A stretch of 64,000 nt of DNA from Maridesulfovibrio sp. (GCF_963676065.1 NZ_OY780933.1:3483501-3547500); one strand, 5' to 3'. Positions 27,091 to 36,832 are shown, counted from the first letter of the stretch. A program made the numbers and translations. Notes: a model not told the origin generated them from the sequence alone.

Positions 27091-29499
27091 ATGCCCTCAA
27101 CACAAACACACCTGCACACAGCCCTACTCTCATCACGAGAAATTCTGGAGGAGTTCCTGACTGAGGCTCCTCCAGATGCACAAAAAATTCTGAGCAAATC
27201 CTTTATTACTGCACGCCGCCGCACAGAATACAGACCGGACTACGTATACAAAAAAACACAGAGTAGGATTTATGGGGAGAAGCCTTCACATAGCCATATC
27301 CTACTAAGAGCCATAAACGATCTTTCCGAAACCTACCTCCGTTCCAACGGCAAGGGGTATGTTGTTCAAACTGAAATATTCAATGAATGGCAACACCTAA
27401 TAACCAAAGTATCTCCACTGCTACTGACTTCAGCGGCAATCATTTCCGATTGCAACAATAGATGCTTCGGCAAGCCTGAAGAAATTGTGCTGGACAAAAT
27501 TTCCCACTCATCACTGCCGACAATGGACTGCAGGATTCTTGACGATATGCTTGCCAAAAGAGGACTCGCAGAACTCCACATGCATCTCAACGGCACAACT
27601 GAAGCAGACAAGGTCTGGCTGGATGCTTTAGAAAGGCCCGATAACTTTGTTTCTTCTCTTAAAGAAGCATTTGGCGTAAAAATAGAAGAACAACTTCAGC
27701 AGACCTCACATTTTCTGCATTCAGCATTCGATGTGTACAAACTGCTCATCACAGCAGCCGTGCTGCGCCAATATCTTGCTAAAGCTGTCTTTGATAATGA
27801 ACGAGAATCTTACATGGATTTACGGACAGTTTTCTCGCAGGATACTTTTATTGGGGATAAACAAAAGCAGTACTCATTCAAAACCCACCCGACCATTTAT
27901 CATTTTCCCGCAGACCGCAAATATAAGCCACTGGCGCATGAAGGCAAGCTGCTTGTTCTGACCTTGAAAGAATTAGAATCCGGCGACGAATACATCGCAC
28001 GTATTTTTCATTGCTATCTCCTGATTCAATCTTGCTTCAATAGCCTCCTTATCCAACAGCAAAATCAGTGTGGATTTGATCAATTTCAAAGAATTGCAGA
28101 CAACAAACTTAGAGATCCGTCAGAAAAAGATTATGAATATAGATTCCATCAGATTGCCCATCACATGCCGGGAGATCAATGCCACATAGAAGGACGCTTC
28201 GCTCCCAAGGGCACACATCTAAAAAACAAAATCCTTCTCGACCAAATCGTTGCAGGATGGAAAAACCATAAAGACAAAGACCCAAACTCAAATCCGCAAA
28301 AACGGGAACTTTCACTTACCGCGCATTTCATTAAAAAAGAGGACAAGCACAACCACCCACTCTATCGGCATCACAAAATCCGGCAAGAACTGCTGATGAA
28401 CAGCATGCGCCTGCATATGGTTCAAAAAGCTAACTCAAATTTCAAAACACTTATCACCTCAGCAGATGCTGCAGCGAACGAACTCCATGCAGGGCCGGAA
28501 GTATTCGCCCCTGCTTTCAGACTGCTTCGGGCCAAAGGGTGCAAAAACTTTACCTACCACGTTGGTGAGGATTTCCATCATTTAGCGTCAGGACTTCGCG
28601 CCATATGGGAAGCGGTTACGTTTTTAGAGCTATCAAGCGGTGATCGAATAGGTCACGGAACAGCTTTAGGTATTTCTCCGAGCCTGTGGCATGAAAGAAT
28701 CGGGGGAGAAGTGATAGTCACAAGGCAAGAGTGGCTGGATACATTACTATTTGTCTATGACCAACTGCGCACGGACAAAGAATACGGAGCGGTTGCGTCG
28801 CAATTTGCTGATTATGCTCGAGAACATGCAAATCTAATATATCATCCAGAGAGAAGACCCAGCCTAATCGACTTGATTGCTGGTTGGAAAATGAGACATC
28901 TTGATCCCCTTATAATTTTCAAAAGTTCATTCGGCACGAGCCTCCCCATAACACCTTGGCGGCAACGTGAAGAGCAACTTGCGGTTCAACATTCTCCGTT
29001 TTGGGATAGAGACAAATCTTTCGATTTTGAAGCGGTCGAACGTTTGAAGGAAACAGAACCATTCAAAGCCTTAAGGGACTACCACGAAGACAAAAATATC
29101 AGAGAAAACGGCGAGCAACCAATTTCAGTGAGTTCAGACCAGATCCCATTGGACATAATTAGCGTGCTTCAAAACAAGGTAATCAAATTACTCAACGACA
29201 GACAAGTTGCCATGGAAGTCATGCCTACGAGCAATCTTAGGATTTCTCTTTATGAAGACTATGGCGAGCATCACATCTTCCGTCTTCTGGGCTGCGAAGA
29301 CAGCAACATATCAGAACGCCCCACAATGTGTATTGCCAGTGACGATCCTGGAATTTTTGCAACCTGCCTTCGCAACGAATATGCCCACGTATACAGAGAA
29401 TTGCGACAAAAAGGATACTCCGAACGCAAAGCACTCGCCGAGATTGAACACCTTATTGATAATGCGTGGGCTTTTAGGTTTAAGGCTGAAGAACACTAA
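27091..29499 (+). CDS. rdrB: RdrB adenosine deaminase of a RADAR defence system
   Basis: 802 residues, normal for RdrB, which deaminates adenosine in RNA or nucleotides to inosine during phage attack. Zinc and catalytic residues in order: H163-M-H165 (ELHMHLNG), H490 and E493 (YHVGEDFHH), H522 (DRIGHGTALG) and D751-D752 (ASDDPGIF). The insertion between the first and second motifs, about 300 residues, is characteristic of RdrB rather than of metabolic adenosine deaminases of about 340 residues. It starts 20 bases after rdrA. No clear ribosome binding site was seen before the ATG, so translation may depend on rdrA read-through. No third RADAR gene of the RdrC or SLATT kind was found next to it. 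Confidence 0.88.
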   Translation: MPSTQTHLHTALLSSREILEEFLTEAPPDAQKILSKSFITARRRTEYRPDYVYKKTQSRIYGEKPSHSHILLRAINDLSETYLRSNGKGYVVQTEIFNEWQHLITKVSPLLLTSAAIISDCNNRCFGKPEEIVLDKISHSSLPTMDCRILDDMLAKRGLAELHMHLNGTTEADKVWLDALERPDNFVSSLKEAFGVKIEEQLQQTSHFLHSAFDVYKLLITAAVLRQYLAKAVFDNERESYMDLRTVFSQDTFIGDKQKQYSFKTHPTIYHFPADRKYKPLAHEGKLLVLTLKELESGDEYIARIFHCYLLIQSCFNSLLIQQQNQCGFDQFQRIADNKLRDPSEKDYEYRFHQIAHHMPGDQCHIEGRFAPKGTHLKNKILLDQIVAGWKNHKDKDPNSNPQKRELSLTAHFIKKEDKHNHPLYRHHKIRQELLMNSMRLHMVQKANSNFKTLITSADAAANELHAGPEVFAPAFRLLRAKGCKNFTYHVGEDFHHLASGLRAIWEAVTFLELSSGDRIGHGTALGISPSLWHERIGGEVIVTRQEWLDTLLFVYDQLRTDKEYGAVASQFADYAREHANLIYHPERRPSLIDLIAGWKMRHLDPLIIFKSSFGTSLPITPWRQREEQLAVQHSPFWDRDKSFDFEAVERLKETEPFKALRDYHEDKNIRENGEQPISVSSDQIPLDIISVLQNKVIKLLNDRQVAMEVMPTSNLRISLYEDYGEHHIFRLLGCEDSNISERPTMCIASDDPGIFATCLRNEYAHVYRELRQKGYSERKALAEIEHLIDNAWAFRFKAEEH

Positions 29500-29546
29500 C
29501 TAACTTGTTAACTGTTAAGTTAAGACTATTTCCGCTTAAGGTCCCG

Positions 29547-29905
29547 TTACAGATTACTAAAAAACATATCATTCATGACCACTGTACATTCATCTTCCTG
29601 CACTTTTCCATCGTCAACAAACTCACCTTCCAAATATGCCAATATGACATCAACCATGCTTGTGCCAGACCCAGCAGTACCAACTTCTTTGTTATTTATT
29701 AAAATCTTAAAAGATTTACTCCCAAATTCTTCAAAGGATAAACACCCTACTTCATCGTAGTCACCAGAAAATAGTCCACAATCTTGTAGCAGGATCAATC
29801 TATTTCCTTCGATTAGAAGAGACGCCCAAAAAAAGGCTTGATAAGCTGTTTAAGATTAGCCACGGTAAAGCCATAAGTACGCGCAAAATTTAAAACATGA
29901 ACTAT
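29547..29905 (-). pseudogene. Remnant of an unknown protein (C-terminal fragment, frameshifted)
   Basis: The minus strand holds a coding-like stretch of about 100 codons ending at 29547 (with KSFKILINNKEVG and DVILAYLEGEFVDDG), open upstream to a TAA at 29850. In another frame just upstream, positions 29905 to about 29830 encode FARTYGFTVANLKQLIKPFF. The two pieces fit one protein joined by a frameshift near 29815-29835, next to a run of A. There is no good start codon or ribosome binding site. I read it as a decayed gene; the family is not recognised. It is on the opposite strand from rdrB and from the STAND gene at 29980. Confidence 0.4.
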
Positions 29906-29979
29906 TCAATTATTTAGAATAAAATCCATACATATTATTTATCCCCATTGGAACATTAACCAACTACAAGCAGCCACCC

Positions 29980-32900
29980 ATGCAAGACATCTTCGACATC
30001 ACAGAAAAAGAAATCCAAGAACTATCCGATTCAGACCTTCGTACTCTGATTGGCCTTCTATGCGAGGCAGAACTTGAGCGTAACAACCTCCCAGTCACCG
30101 CTGCAAAGTGGGGTGGAAACCAACGCGCCGCTGATGGTGGAATTGATGTCTATATAGACTTGGAGAATCCATCAAGAGCAATAGGAGAAATCCTACGCTG
30201 GAAAACAGGTATTCAAGTCAAACAAGACAGCATGCCTAAGAGCAAAATTAAGACTGAAATGTGTCCTAAAGGAGAACCACGCTCGATCCTTTCCGAACTG
30301 GCTCGCCAAAAGGGAGCTTACCTTATTGCATGCGGGAAAGAGTCAACTTCAAAAACTATGCGCGATGACAGGGAAAATTATATGCGCGAACTTTGCGAAA
30401 CCATCCCTGAAGCTAACGATCTTAAATTAGTTTTTTTCGATAGTAGCAGTATTGCGACATGGACCCGCAAGCATCCCAGCCTAGTTTTATGGGTCAAAGG
30501 CAAGCTAGGAAAAAATTCAAACGGATGGCAGCCGTATGATAACTGGTCTGAATGCCCTAACGGAGTAGACGGAGAATTCATTATAGATGATTCTTCTAAA
30601 ATTTATGATGACCGCAGCAAAAACACAGACGGATTATCGGCAGAGCACGGGCTAAACAGGATCAGAACACTTCTGCATGAAGAACGAAGCTGTATACGAC
30701 TCGCAGGGCTATCAGGTGTCGGTAAAACCAGATTTGCTCAAGCTCTTTATGACGAACGCATTGGACAAACTCCCCTTCCAAAATCAATCGCCTGTTATAC
30801 GGATATTGCTCATAGTCCATCCCCCACTCCGCGAGACATGGCTTTACAATTAATAGCCCTGAACAAAAGAGCCATCCTAATCGTGGATAACTGTCCACCC
30901 GACTTGCACGACGAACTCAGCAAGGTTTGCACCCGGCCAAACAGCAAAGTAAGCCTGCTAACCATCGAATATGATATTCAAGGCGACAAACCAGAACGAA
31001 CAGAAGTGTTTCGTATGGAACCATCTTCCAACGATCTCATTGAAAAACTTATTTCAAGCAGATTCAAGGACATCAATAATATTGAAGCCAGACGAATAGC
31101 AGAATTTTCTGAAGGCAATGCTCGTATAGCGATTGCTCTCGCTGAAACATTCGAAAAGGGCGATGCAATCCTTACTCTTGAAAACAATGAACTTTTCAAA
31201 CGTCTCTTCCATCAACGCAATGCTGAAGAGGATAGTTTCATGCGTGCAGCTGAAGTCCTCTCACTTGTTTACTCGTTCAATGGCGATGACGAAAGTCTAG
31301 GTTCCTCAGACAGTGAGCTTGATAAACTAGCCAAATTGGTAGGCATATCTACTATTGATTTGTATCACCACGTCAACACTCTGCTTAAAAGAGGCTTGGC
31401 TCAGAAACGCTCAAAATGGCGAGCCGTGCTTCCGCATGCAATAGCCAACAGACTTGCTAAACAAGCACTTGAGAATATTCCTGCACAATTGATTAAAAAT
31501 GCTTTCGACAAAGATGGATCAGGCAGATTGCTTAAGTCATACACTAGGCGGCTGGGTTATCTTCATGATTCTGAGGCTGCTCAGGAGATAGTTAAGGGGT
31601 GGCTGCAGCCGGATGGTTGGCTTGGAGATGTTTCCAAATTGAATAAACTTGGAGTTACCCTGCTCACAAATATAGCTCCTGTCGCTCAGGAAGAGACACT
31701 TGAAGCAATTGAACGTGCATCAAACGGACCGGATGGAAAGACTTTCACTTCAAGAGATAGTGCGTACCATGATGACATTCCAAAATTATTGCACAAACTT
31801 GCCTACGCCCCCAATCTTTTTGAAAGATGTTGCCGAATTCTCTTGAAGTTTGCCATTAAAGACACGCCTCATGCATACGATTCATCAGTAAACTTAACCT
31901 CTTCCCTTTTTCAGCTTCGCCTTTCAGGCACAGAAGCAACCATTGAGCAACGACTAGGTGTTTTATCTGACTGCGTCACTGCAAGCCCTTCATATGTAAA
32001 AATGAGTATTCGAATATTTGAACGACTTCTTGAAGCTGAACACTTCAGTTTACAACTCCCCGTTAACTTTGGTGCTCTCCCTCGAAGATACGGATACACT
32101 CCTAATGGCTATAGTGATGTTCTCAACTGGTATGTAAAAATTATGGATTTTGTACAAAAGATTGCCTTGAATAGGCCATTACTAAAAAATGAGTATTTAG
32201 AAATAATTGCAGATAAATTTCCAGGAATCTGGCTAAAAACCCCAGCTCAAAATTTACTCTATAACTTTGCTGACAAAATTAGACAAAAGCAACTCTGGCC
32301 AGATGGATGGATCGCTGTACGGAAAACACTAGCCAACCCCTCATGTGATAATGAAAACACCTCCAGACTTTTAGAACTTGAAAAAAGACTAGCTCCCAAA
32401 GGCCTATATGAAAAAGCAATTGTTTGCTTATTTAATAAAAATTGGAAATTGCAACATTTAGCCGAAGCCAAAGCGGGAGTTACCCTTGGGTGGAACTGTG
32501 CAGATAGCTATATATTTGAGCTTGGAAAAAAAATATCTCAAGATAAAGAGATCCTTCAACGATTAGGCCCCGAACTTGTATCCAATAAGGCTGAAATATC
32601 TAGTTTCGGCAATGGCCTAGTCGCTGGATGCAAAAATCCAACACAAATTTGGAATGAGCTTAAGTCATATTTTGAACTCGTAGAAAAAGAAAAGCGCAAC
32701 ATATCAATTTTACTTGGATTCCTTAATGGTACGCAAAAAAGAGACTTTAATTTATACAATAAAATTTTAGACGAAACTATATATGATAAAATTCTTGGAG
32801 AATATTTTCTAGAAATTCAATGTCAAAATACGATCGACACAGCAGCAGCAAAACGCATTTTGCAAGCTCTTCCAAATTATAAAGCGAAAAATAAATATGA

Positions 32901-33762
32901 AAGCCATCCATGCATACACATCAAACCATGTGCTAAAATCGATCCCAAATTGCTGAATGACATTCTTTCTACGCTATGTGAGACCCAGCAAGGTAGAAAG
33001 GCAGCCCTGCGTATTATTTCTATGAAAATCAGCAAAGACAAGGAAGACAGCAAACTTACCTTACTCGCTCAGGACCTTTGTTTCAACCTGCTCACTGACC
33101 GATTATCACAAGATGAGCTTTTATCTTTTCGAAATATTATTGCATGCTGTTTTGGAGCAGATAAATATGCAGAAAAGGCTCATGATTTTTGCCAACTTGG
33201 ACTAAAATCATACACAACAAATAACGTTAATATCATCAAGAACCTAACGCCCACAATTAACTCATTGATTGAGGTACACCCACAAGTTGTACTGAACACT
33301 TTTTTACTCAACACTGATGGCAGACCACTTAGTAGGGCAAAGGCACTCCATAACTACGACACAGCCTTTTTAGTCGCGCCGCATGCAATCAAATGGTGTG
33401 AAGAAGACCCGAAAATCCGTTTCCCCAAACTTTCAACCGTTACGCCTTTGTTTTTTACAGACATTAGTGGAAGAGCGATAAGCCTGAACCCAGTAGCCGA
33501 ACAACTACTTGAACATGCTCACAAGCACCCAAAAATATTGAAAGAACTAACCCCATTACACTACCCAGAAGAAATGGAGTATTACCCATACTCATATGTT
33601 TTGAGCTCATACGCTACTTTCTTCATAAGCTACCTCAATTACAAAGCCCCATGCGTACAGGAATGGGCAAGCGAACAACTAACAGAATTAAGAAAACGCA
33701 TTGCACGTCAAAAAATTGCTGAAGAGAACGAAGCTAAGGCGAGGCACGAATCCTTTGAATAA
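29980..33762 (+). CDS. Large nuclease-STAND NTPase protein, candidate antiviral sensor
   Basis: 1260 residues. N-terminal restriction-nuclease-like domain: A-D52-G-G-I-D56 and Q79-V-K81 (TGIQVKQDS), a PD-(D/E)xK variant with Gln in place of Glu, as in some Mrr and QxK enzymes. NTPase: Walker A G243-L-S-G-V-G-K249-T250 and Walker B AILIVDN at 298-304 with D303. The remaining 900 residues are helical repeat-like and would be the sensor. The overall plan is that of Avs/STAND defence proteins, but sequence, length and nuclease motif differ from the protein at 20209, so the two are separate systems. It stands alone after rdrB with its own upstream gap of 480 bases. No partner gene is visible. I cannot assign it to a named family. 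Confidence 0.8.
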   Translation: MQDIFDITEKEIQELSDSDLRTLIGLLCEAELERNNLPVTAAKWGGNQRAADGGIDVYIDLENPSRAIGEILRWKTGIQVKQDSMPKSKIKTEMCPKGEPRSILSELARQKGAYLIACGKESTSKTMRDDRENYMRELCETIPEANDLKLVFFDSSSIATWTRKHPSLVLWVKGKLGKNSNGWQPYDNWSECPNGVDGEFIIDDSSKIYDDRSKNTDGLSAEHGLNRIRTLLHEERSCIRLAGLSGVGKTRFAQALYDERIGQTPLPKSIACYTDIAHSPSPTPRDMALQLIALNKRAILIVDNCPPDLHDELSKVCTRPNSKVSLLTIEYDIQGDKPERTEVFRMEPSSNDLIEKLISSRFKDINNIEARRIAEFSEGNARIAIALAETFEKGDAILTLENNELFKRLFHQRNAEEDSFMRAAEVLSLVYSFNGDDESLGSSDSELDKLAKLVGISTIDLYHHVNTLLKRGLAQKRSKWRAVLPHAIANRLAKQALENIPAQLIKNAFDKDGSGRLLKSYTRRLGYLHDSEAAQEIVKGWLQPDGWLGDVSKLNKLGVTLLTNIAPVAQEETLEAIERASNGPDGKTFTSRDSAYHDDIPKLLHKLAYAPNLFERCCRILLKFAIKDTPHAYDSSVNLTSSLFQLRLSGTEATIEQRLGVLSDCVTASPSYVKMSIRIFERLLEAEHFSLQLPVNFGALPRRYGYTPNGYSDVLNWYVKIMDFVQKIALNRPLLKNEYLEIIADKFPGIWLKTPAQNLLYNFADKIRQKQLWPDGWIAVRKTLANPSCDNENTSRLLELEKRLAPKGLYEKAIVCLFNKNWKLQHLAEAKAGVTLGWNCADSYIFELGKKISQDKEILQRLGPELVSNKAEISSFGNGLVAGCKNPTQIWNELKSYFELVEKEKRNISILLGFLNGTQKRDFNLYNKILDETIYDKILGEYFLEIQCQNTIDTAAAKRILQALPNYKAKNKYESHPCIHIKPCAKIDPKLLNDILSTLCETQQGRKAALRIISMKISKDKEDSKLTLLAQDLCFNLLTDRLSQDELLSFRNIIACCFGADKYAEKAHDFCQLGLKSYTTNNVNIIKNLTPTINSLIEVHPQVVLNTFLLNTDGRPLSRAKALHNYDTAFLVAPHAIKWCEEDPKIRFPKLSTVTPLFFTDISGRAISLNPVAEQLLEHAHKHPKILKELTPLHYPEEMEYYPYSYVLSSYATFFISYLNYKAPCVQEWASEQLTELRKRIARQKIAEENEAKARHESFE

Positions 33763-33805
33763 TCTCCGGGAAACTAAGATAGAGACGGACGCCAGCCTCA
33801 TACAG

Positions 33806-34102
33806 CTACCAGATACGGCTATCAACCATCGCAACAAGAGCCTTTAATTTTTCATCACCGCATGAAAATCTATTACAATCGAAGACATAGTAAAGCCCTC
33901 CGCTGTTCGGGACATCCTCATGACCAAGGTGAGGAGCTACATCTTCATACGGTTTCAGTCTAGCAATTATGGCACGGCCATGTCTCTCAGCTATTGTCGT
34001 GGTTCCTGCTAAAACAGCTACCCCGTGCTCAACGACAGAATCAACAGCATCATAAATATTATCACTCTCTCTAAAAATTTTCATAGCCAAATTTAACTCC
34101 AT
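33806..34102 (-). CDS. Small hypothetical protein
   Basis: 98 residues from the ATG at 34102. No family recognised. It reads like a globular alpha/beta protein (AVDSVVEHGVAVLAGTTTIAERHGRAI) with two Cys near the C-terminus (FDCNRFSCGDEKL). No strong ribosome binding site lies before this start, so the true start may be a few codons downstream at the next ATG. It is convergent with the large STAND gene, 44 bases apart, and precedes the IS-interrupted gene in the same direction. Confidence 0.5.
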   Translation of the reverse strand: MELNLAMKIFRESDNIYDAVDSVVEHGVAVLAGTTTIAERHGRAIIARLKPYEDVAPHLGHEDVPNSGGLYYVFDCNRFSCGDEKLKALVAMVDSRIW

Positions 34103-34695
34103 CAAAGTCAGAACTTATCTCAAATATCTCGGTGGAACCGAGAGTTCGAACATATGGGCATATAGATCAACATTATTCTTTAGACGTTCCCAAAATAATT
34201 TTCTCCAAATAATACATCAATCGATATCTAAACTTTCTCTTAAGCCCATGAGTACCATAAAGACAACAACTTGGGTCTCTCCGCTCAAAAAGAACAGGCA
34301 TTGGATTATATTGTTTCACAATAGCCTCAGGATCTGAGACATCAATATCAGAAATATTATTCCATTCGTCAGAGGTAATTTTTATACTTGAAGTCGGAAT
34401 ACTTGCTATTCCGTCAAAGCTTCTATTTAGAATAACCCATTCTCCAGTTTCCATAGGTTGTTTCTCTCCAGTACAATCACCAACAAGATTACTACAATAA
34501 AAAACTTCCTCGATAGGAATAGTAAGCTCAAGTGAAATTCCTTTGTACTGCTTATAAGCTCCTTCGTCGCCGAATGAATTTAAAACATCCATATGAACAT
34601 TAATTTTCTTTTGAGATTTTGCCTCTGCATTTTTCTTTAATTTGATCCAAGACTCCAAGTACCCAGACTTATCCCTTTTTGTAAACCTCCCCAAG

Positions 34696-35553
34696 TTAGT
34701 GCCATCCGTAAGTAGAGTTTTCTTGGGGTGAATGTGTTTGGACATACTCGACAGGAGTCATGTCTCCGAGCGATTCATGGGGGCGCTCTTCGTTGTATTG
34801 CCGAATCCAGTCTTCGGTTATGCCCTTGACCTCTGATAACGTTGAGAACAGGTAAAAATCCAAAACCTCGTTGCGAAACGTTTTGTTGAAACGTTCAATG
34901 TATGAGTTATGAGTCGGTTTGCCTGGCTGGATGAATTCCAGCGCAACACCATTTCTTTCGGCCCAGTCTGCCAATGTTACCGAAATAAGCTCTGGACCGT
35001 TATCCATCCTCATTTTCTCAGGAAAACCGCGCCATGCTGAGACTCTGTCCAGTACACGAGTAATCCTTCCAGCGGGTAGACTTGTGTCGACTTCAATTGC
35101 CAAGCATTCGCGGCTGAAATCATCAAGCACATTAAAAGTTCTAAACCTTTGTCCACTCATCAGCGAGTCATGCATAAAATCAATTGACCAACAGATGTTG
35201 GCTTTTGGCGGTACTGATAAAGTCTGAGGGTTCCGGGAAGGTAAACGTTTCTTCCCCTTTCGCCGGAAATTCATTTTTAGCATGCAGTAAACTCGATAAA
35301 CCCTTTTATGGTTCCAGCGGTGTCCGCGTTTGCGCAGCAGGACGAACAATTTTCTGAAACCGTAACGAGGGTACCGATCAGCCAACTTAAGAAGCATTTC
35401 AATAATCAACGAATCATCTCGCGGATTAGGCTTGTAGCAATACACTGAGCGGCTCAAGCGCAGTGCGCTGCATGCTTGCCGAATACTGAGGCAAAATTCC
35501 TTACGGAGATAGTCAACAAGCTCACGCTTCTCAGCTGGCTTTAAAGCTTTTTT
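34696..35553 (-). CDS. IS3-family transposase OrfB (DDE integrase domain), made by -1 frameshift
   Basis: About 285 residues in the OrfB frame. The rve DDE domain is clear: first Asp in WSIDFMHD, second in MDNGPEL, and the Glu in ERFNKTFRNEV, with the YNEERPHESLG C-terminal motif. Upstream is the HTH_21 segment YPRYGFRKL. The frame opens at the slippery A-AAA-AAG at 35553-35547, and the first residues after the slip read ALKPAEKRELVDYLRKEF. It is fused to OrfA by programmed -1 frameshifting, as in other IS3 elements. OrfB probably begins as the fusion rather than at the internal TTG. Confidence 0.92.
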   Translation of the reverse strand, partial: KKALKPAEKRELVDYLRKEFCLSIRQACSALRLSRSVYCYKPNPRDDSLIIEMLLKLADRYPRYGFRKLFVLLRKRGHRWNHKRVYRVYCMLKMNFRRKGKKRLPSRNPQTLSVPPKANICWSIDFMHDSLMSGQRFRTFNVLDDFSRECLAIEVDTSLPAGRITRVLDRVSAWRGFPEKMRMDNGPELISVTLADWAERNGVALEFIQPGKPTHNSYIERFNKTFRNEVLDFYLFSTLSEVKGITEDWIRQYNEERPHESLGDMTPVEYVQTHSPQENSTYGWH

Positions 35554-35807
35554 GCTATGACATCCTTCAGAGCTTCATTTTCAAGGCTCAAGTTGGCAAA
35601 CATGTTTTTGAGCTTACGATTCTCTTCTTCGAGGTCTTTCAAACGACGAATATCGGAAGCTTCCATACCACCGTATTTCGACTTCCACTTGTAGTACGTG
35701 GCTTGACTGACCTTGTAATCCCGGCAAACGTCTGCGACTTTGCGACCGCCTTCGGCTTCTTTCAGGATCTTGATAATCTGGCTTTCACTGAATCTGGATT
35801 TCCGCAT
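35541..35807 (-). CDS. IS3-family transposase OrfA (helix-turn-helix)
   Basis: 88 residues from the ATG at 35807, which follows AAGGAGG by eight bases. HTH_8/transposase_8 domain near 1-55 (RFSESQIIKILKEAEGG, then CRDYKVSQATYYKWK) with a leucine-zipper helix (LEEENRKLKNMFANL) for oligomerisation. It binds the element's ends and, by -1 slippage at A-AAA-AAG, yields the OrfAB transposase. Its stop lies six bases after the slippery heptamer ends. Confidence 0.92.
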   Translation of the reverse strand: MRKSRFSESQIIKILKEAEGGRKVADVCRDYKVSQATYYKWKSKYGGMEASDIRRLKDLEEENRKLKNMFANLSLENEALKDVIAKKL

Positions 35808-36447
35808 CGAAACAACCTCCTTCATGGCTGTCTTTATCAGAAATCTCTACTTTGCGCTGGGACTAATATACGGGAGGGCTACATTTTAATCTCTCTTCTT
35901 AGTCGTACTTCTTTTAACCCTGCATTCTTCAAATTACGTTGAACATGACTATACAATTCTCTAATTTCTGCACAGATATCATCTATACGATCGCTTGATA
36001 ACTCTTTTAGTAGCTTTAAATTTCTAGCATTAAAAATATCCATTCTATGTTCACTATGCATACAATCAAAAAAGACTCTATCCTGGTACCTAGGGAAAAT
36101 ATTTAAATCTAACGCAATCGTAGTAAAATATACAAGCAATGCATATCCGAAGCCTTTATAGCGGCTAAAACCATCAAAACGATCTCCACCACCCCCCCAC
36201 TTCCTATACAATTTAATAGAAGTTCATCCCTAATTTTATATGGAGTTACTTGAGAATCACCAAATCTAGGAAAATAGTCACACTGTCTAGTCACTTCAAA
36301 CACACTCATACATAACACCCCTTAACTGCACTCACCATCATCATAAGAACTAGCCCAACCCAACATACCACACTCCCCACTCACATATCCTCACCCACAA
36401 TCATCGAAAAAGTGGTGGGAAAGTGGTGGGATTTTGCAGAAAAAGAA

Positions 36448-36481
36448 AAAGCCTCACAAAGAAAAATCTTCGTAAGGCTTT
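36448..36481 (-). terminator. Rho-independent terminator of the tRNA-Arg transcript
   Basis: On the minus strand AAAGCCT-T-ACGAAG pairs with CTTTGT-G-AGGCTTT and a run of T (TTTTCTTTTTC) follows. It lies nine bases after the tRNA 3' end. Confidence 0.85.
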
Positions 36482-36489
36482 GATTTCTA

Positions 36490-36566
36490 TGGTGACCCCG
36501 GCAGGAATCGAACCTGCGGCACCAGGATTAGGAATCCTGTGCTCTATCCTACTGAGCTACGGGGCC
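36490..36566 (-). tRNA. tRNA-Arg (anticodon CCT)
   Basis: 77 bases with encoded CCA. Acceptor GGCCCCG pairs with CGGGGTC (one G-T), D arm GCTC...GAGC, anticodon arm CAGGA-TTCCTAA-TCCTG with anticodon CCT, T arm GCAGG-TTCGAAT-CCTGC. Minus strand. tRNA genes are common integration sites, and this one marks the right edge of the defence island: A+T-rich accessory genes stop here and core genes begin. No second copy of its 3' end was seen in the window. Confidence 0.95.
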
Positions 36567-36801
36567 ACTTTATGTGGAAACGGATGGAAAATTTTAGCGT
36601 AATTCTCCGTCCAAGGCGAGAATTAATAAACAAACTGGTTTTCGATTGCAAGTAGTTTTTACCCTATCCTTGAATTTACCATGCAATTCAACCACAAATT
36701 ATGCCTATTCCTTACTCAGCCTACTTATTTCCTTAAAATTATACCCACCATCCCAACTCATGGTTGACAGACGTATACATTCATGCAAGAACGCTTCTCA
36801 G

Positions 36802-36816
36802 CTTAACAGTGTTAAG
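36802..36816 (+). promoter_or_regulatory. Perfect palindrome, candidate TetR operator
   Basis: CTTAAC-AGT-GTTAAG, a 15-base palindrome located 17 bases before the start of the TetR-family gene. Position and symmetry fit an autorepression site; a TTGACA box at 36764-36769 is a possible -35. Confidence 0.55.
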
Positions 36817-36832
36817 TAACGGAGAAGCTACA

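Larger units (their letters stand above)
34680..35883 (-). mobile_element. IS3-family insertion sequence (IS407-like), complete
   Basis: 1204 bases. Terminal inverted repeats start with TGTA on both ends and share the pattern TGTA-x2-CCTCCC-x4-TTAGT-x-CCA. A perfect 4-base target duplication TTTT flanks it (34676-34679 and 35884-35887), the length made by the IS407 subgroup. It carries orfA and orfB with a -1 frameshift signal between them and looks fully active. Both the clean duplication and the in-frame scar of the host gene indicate a recent insertion. Confidence 0.95.
34173..36309 (-). pseudogene. Unknown gene interrupted by an IS3-family element and by a poly-G frameshift
   Basis: The 5' part lies at 36309-35884 and the 3' part at 34679-34173, with the insertion sequence between them. 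Removing the element and one copy of the TTTT duplication joins the halves in frame (RREIK to RDKSGYLESW). Independently, the 5' part changes frame in a run of seven G (minus strand; C run near 36192-36198): restoring one G joins NCIGSGG to GGDRFDGFSRYKG. The intact protein would have about 307 residues, beginning MSVFEVTRQCDYFPRFG at ATG 36309. No family recognised. The tract could make it phase-variable. The neighbourhood suggests defence, but nothing in the sequence proves it. Confidence 0.75.

Noticed and set aside
27091..29499. Ordinary metabolic adenosine deaminase
   Set aside because: Twice the usual size, with an insertion of about 300 residues and an RdrA partner next to it.
36421..36445. 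Direct repeat AGTGGTGGGA as a CRISPR-like unit
   Set aside because: Only two short copies without spacers.
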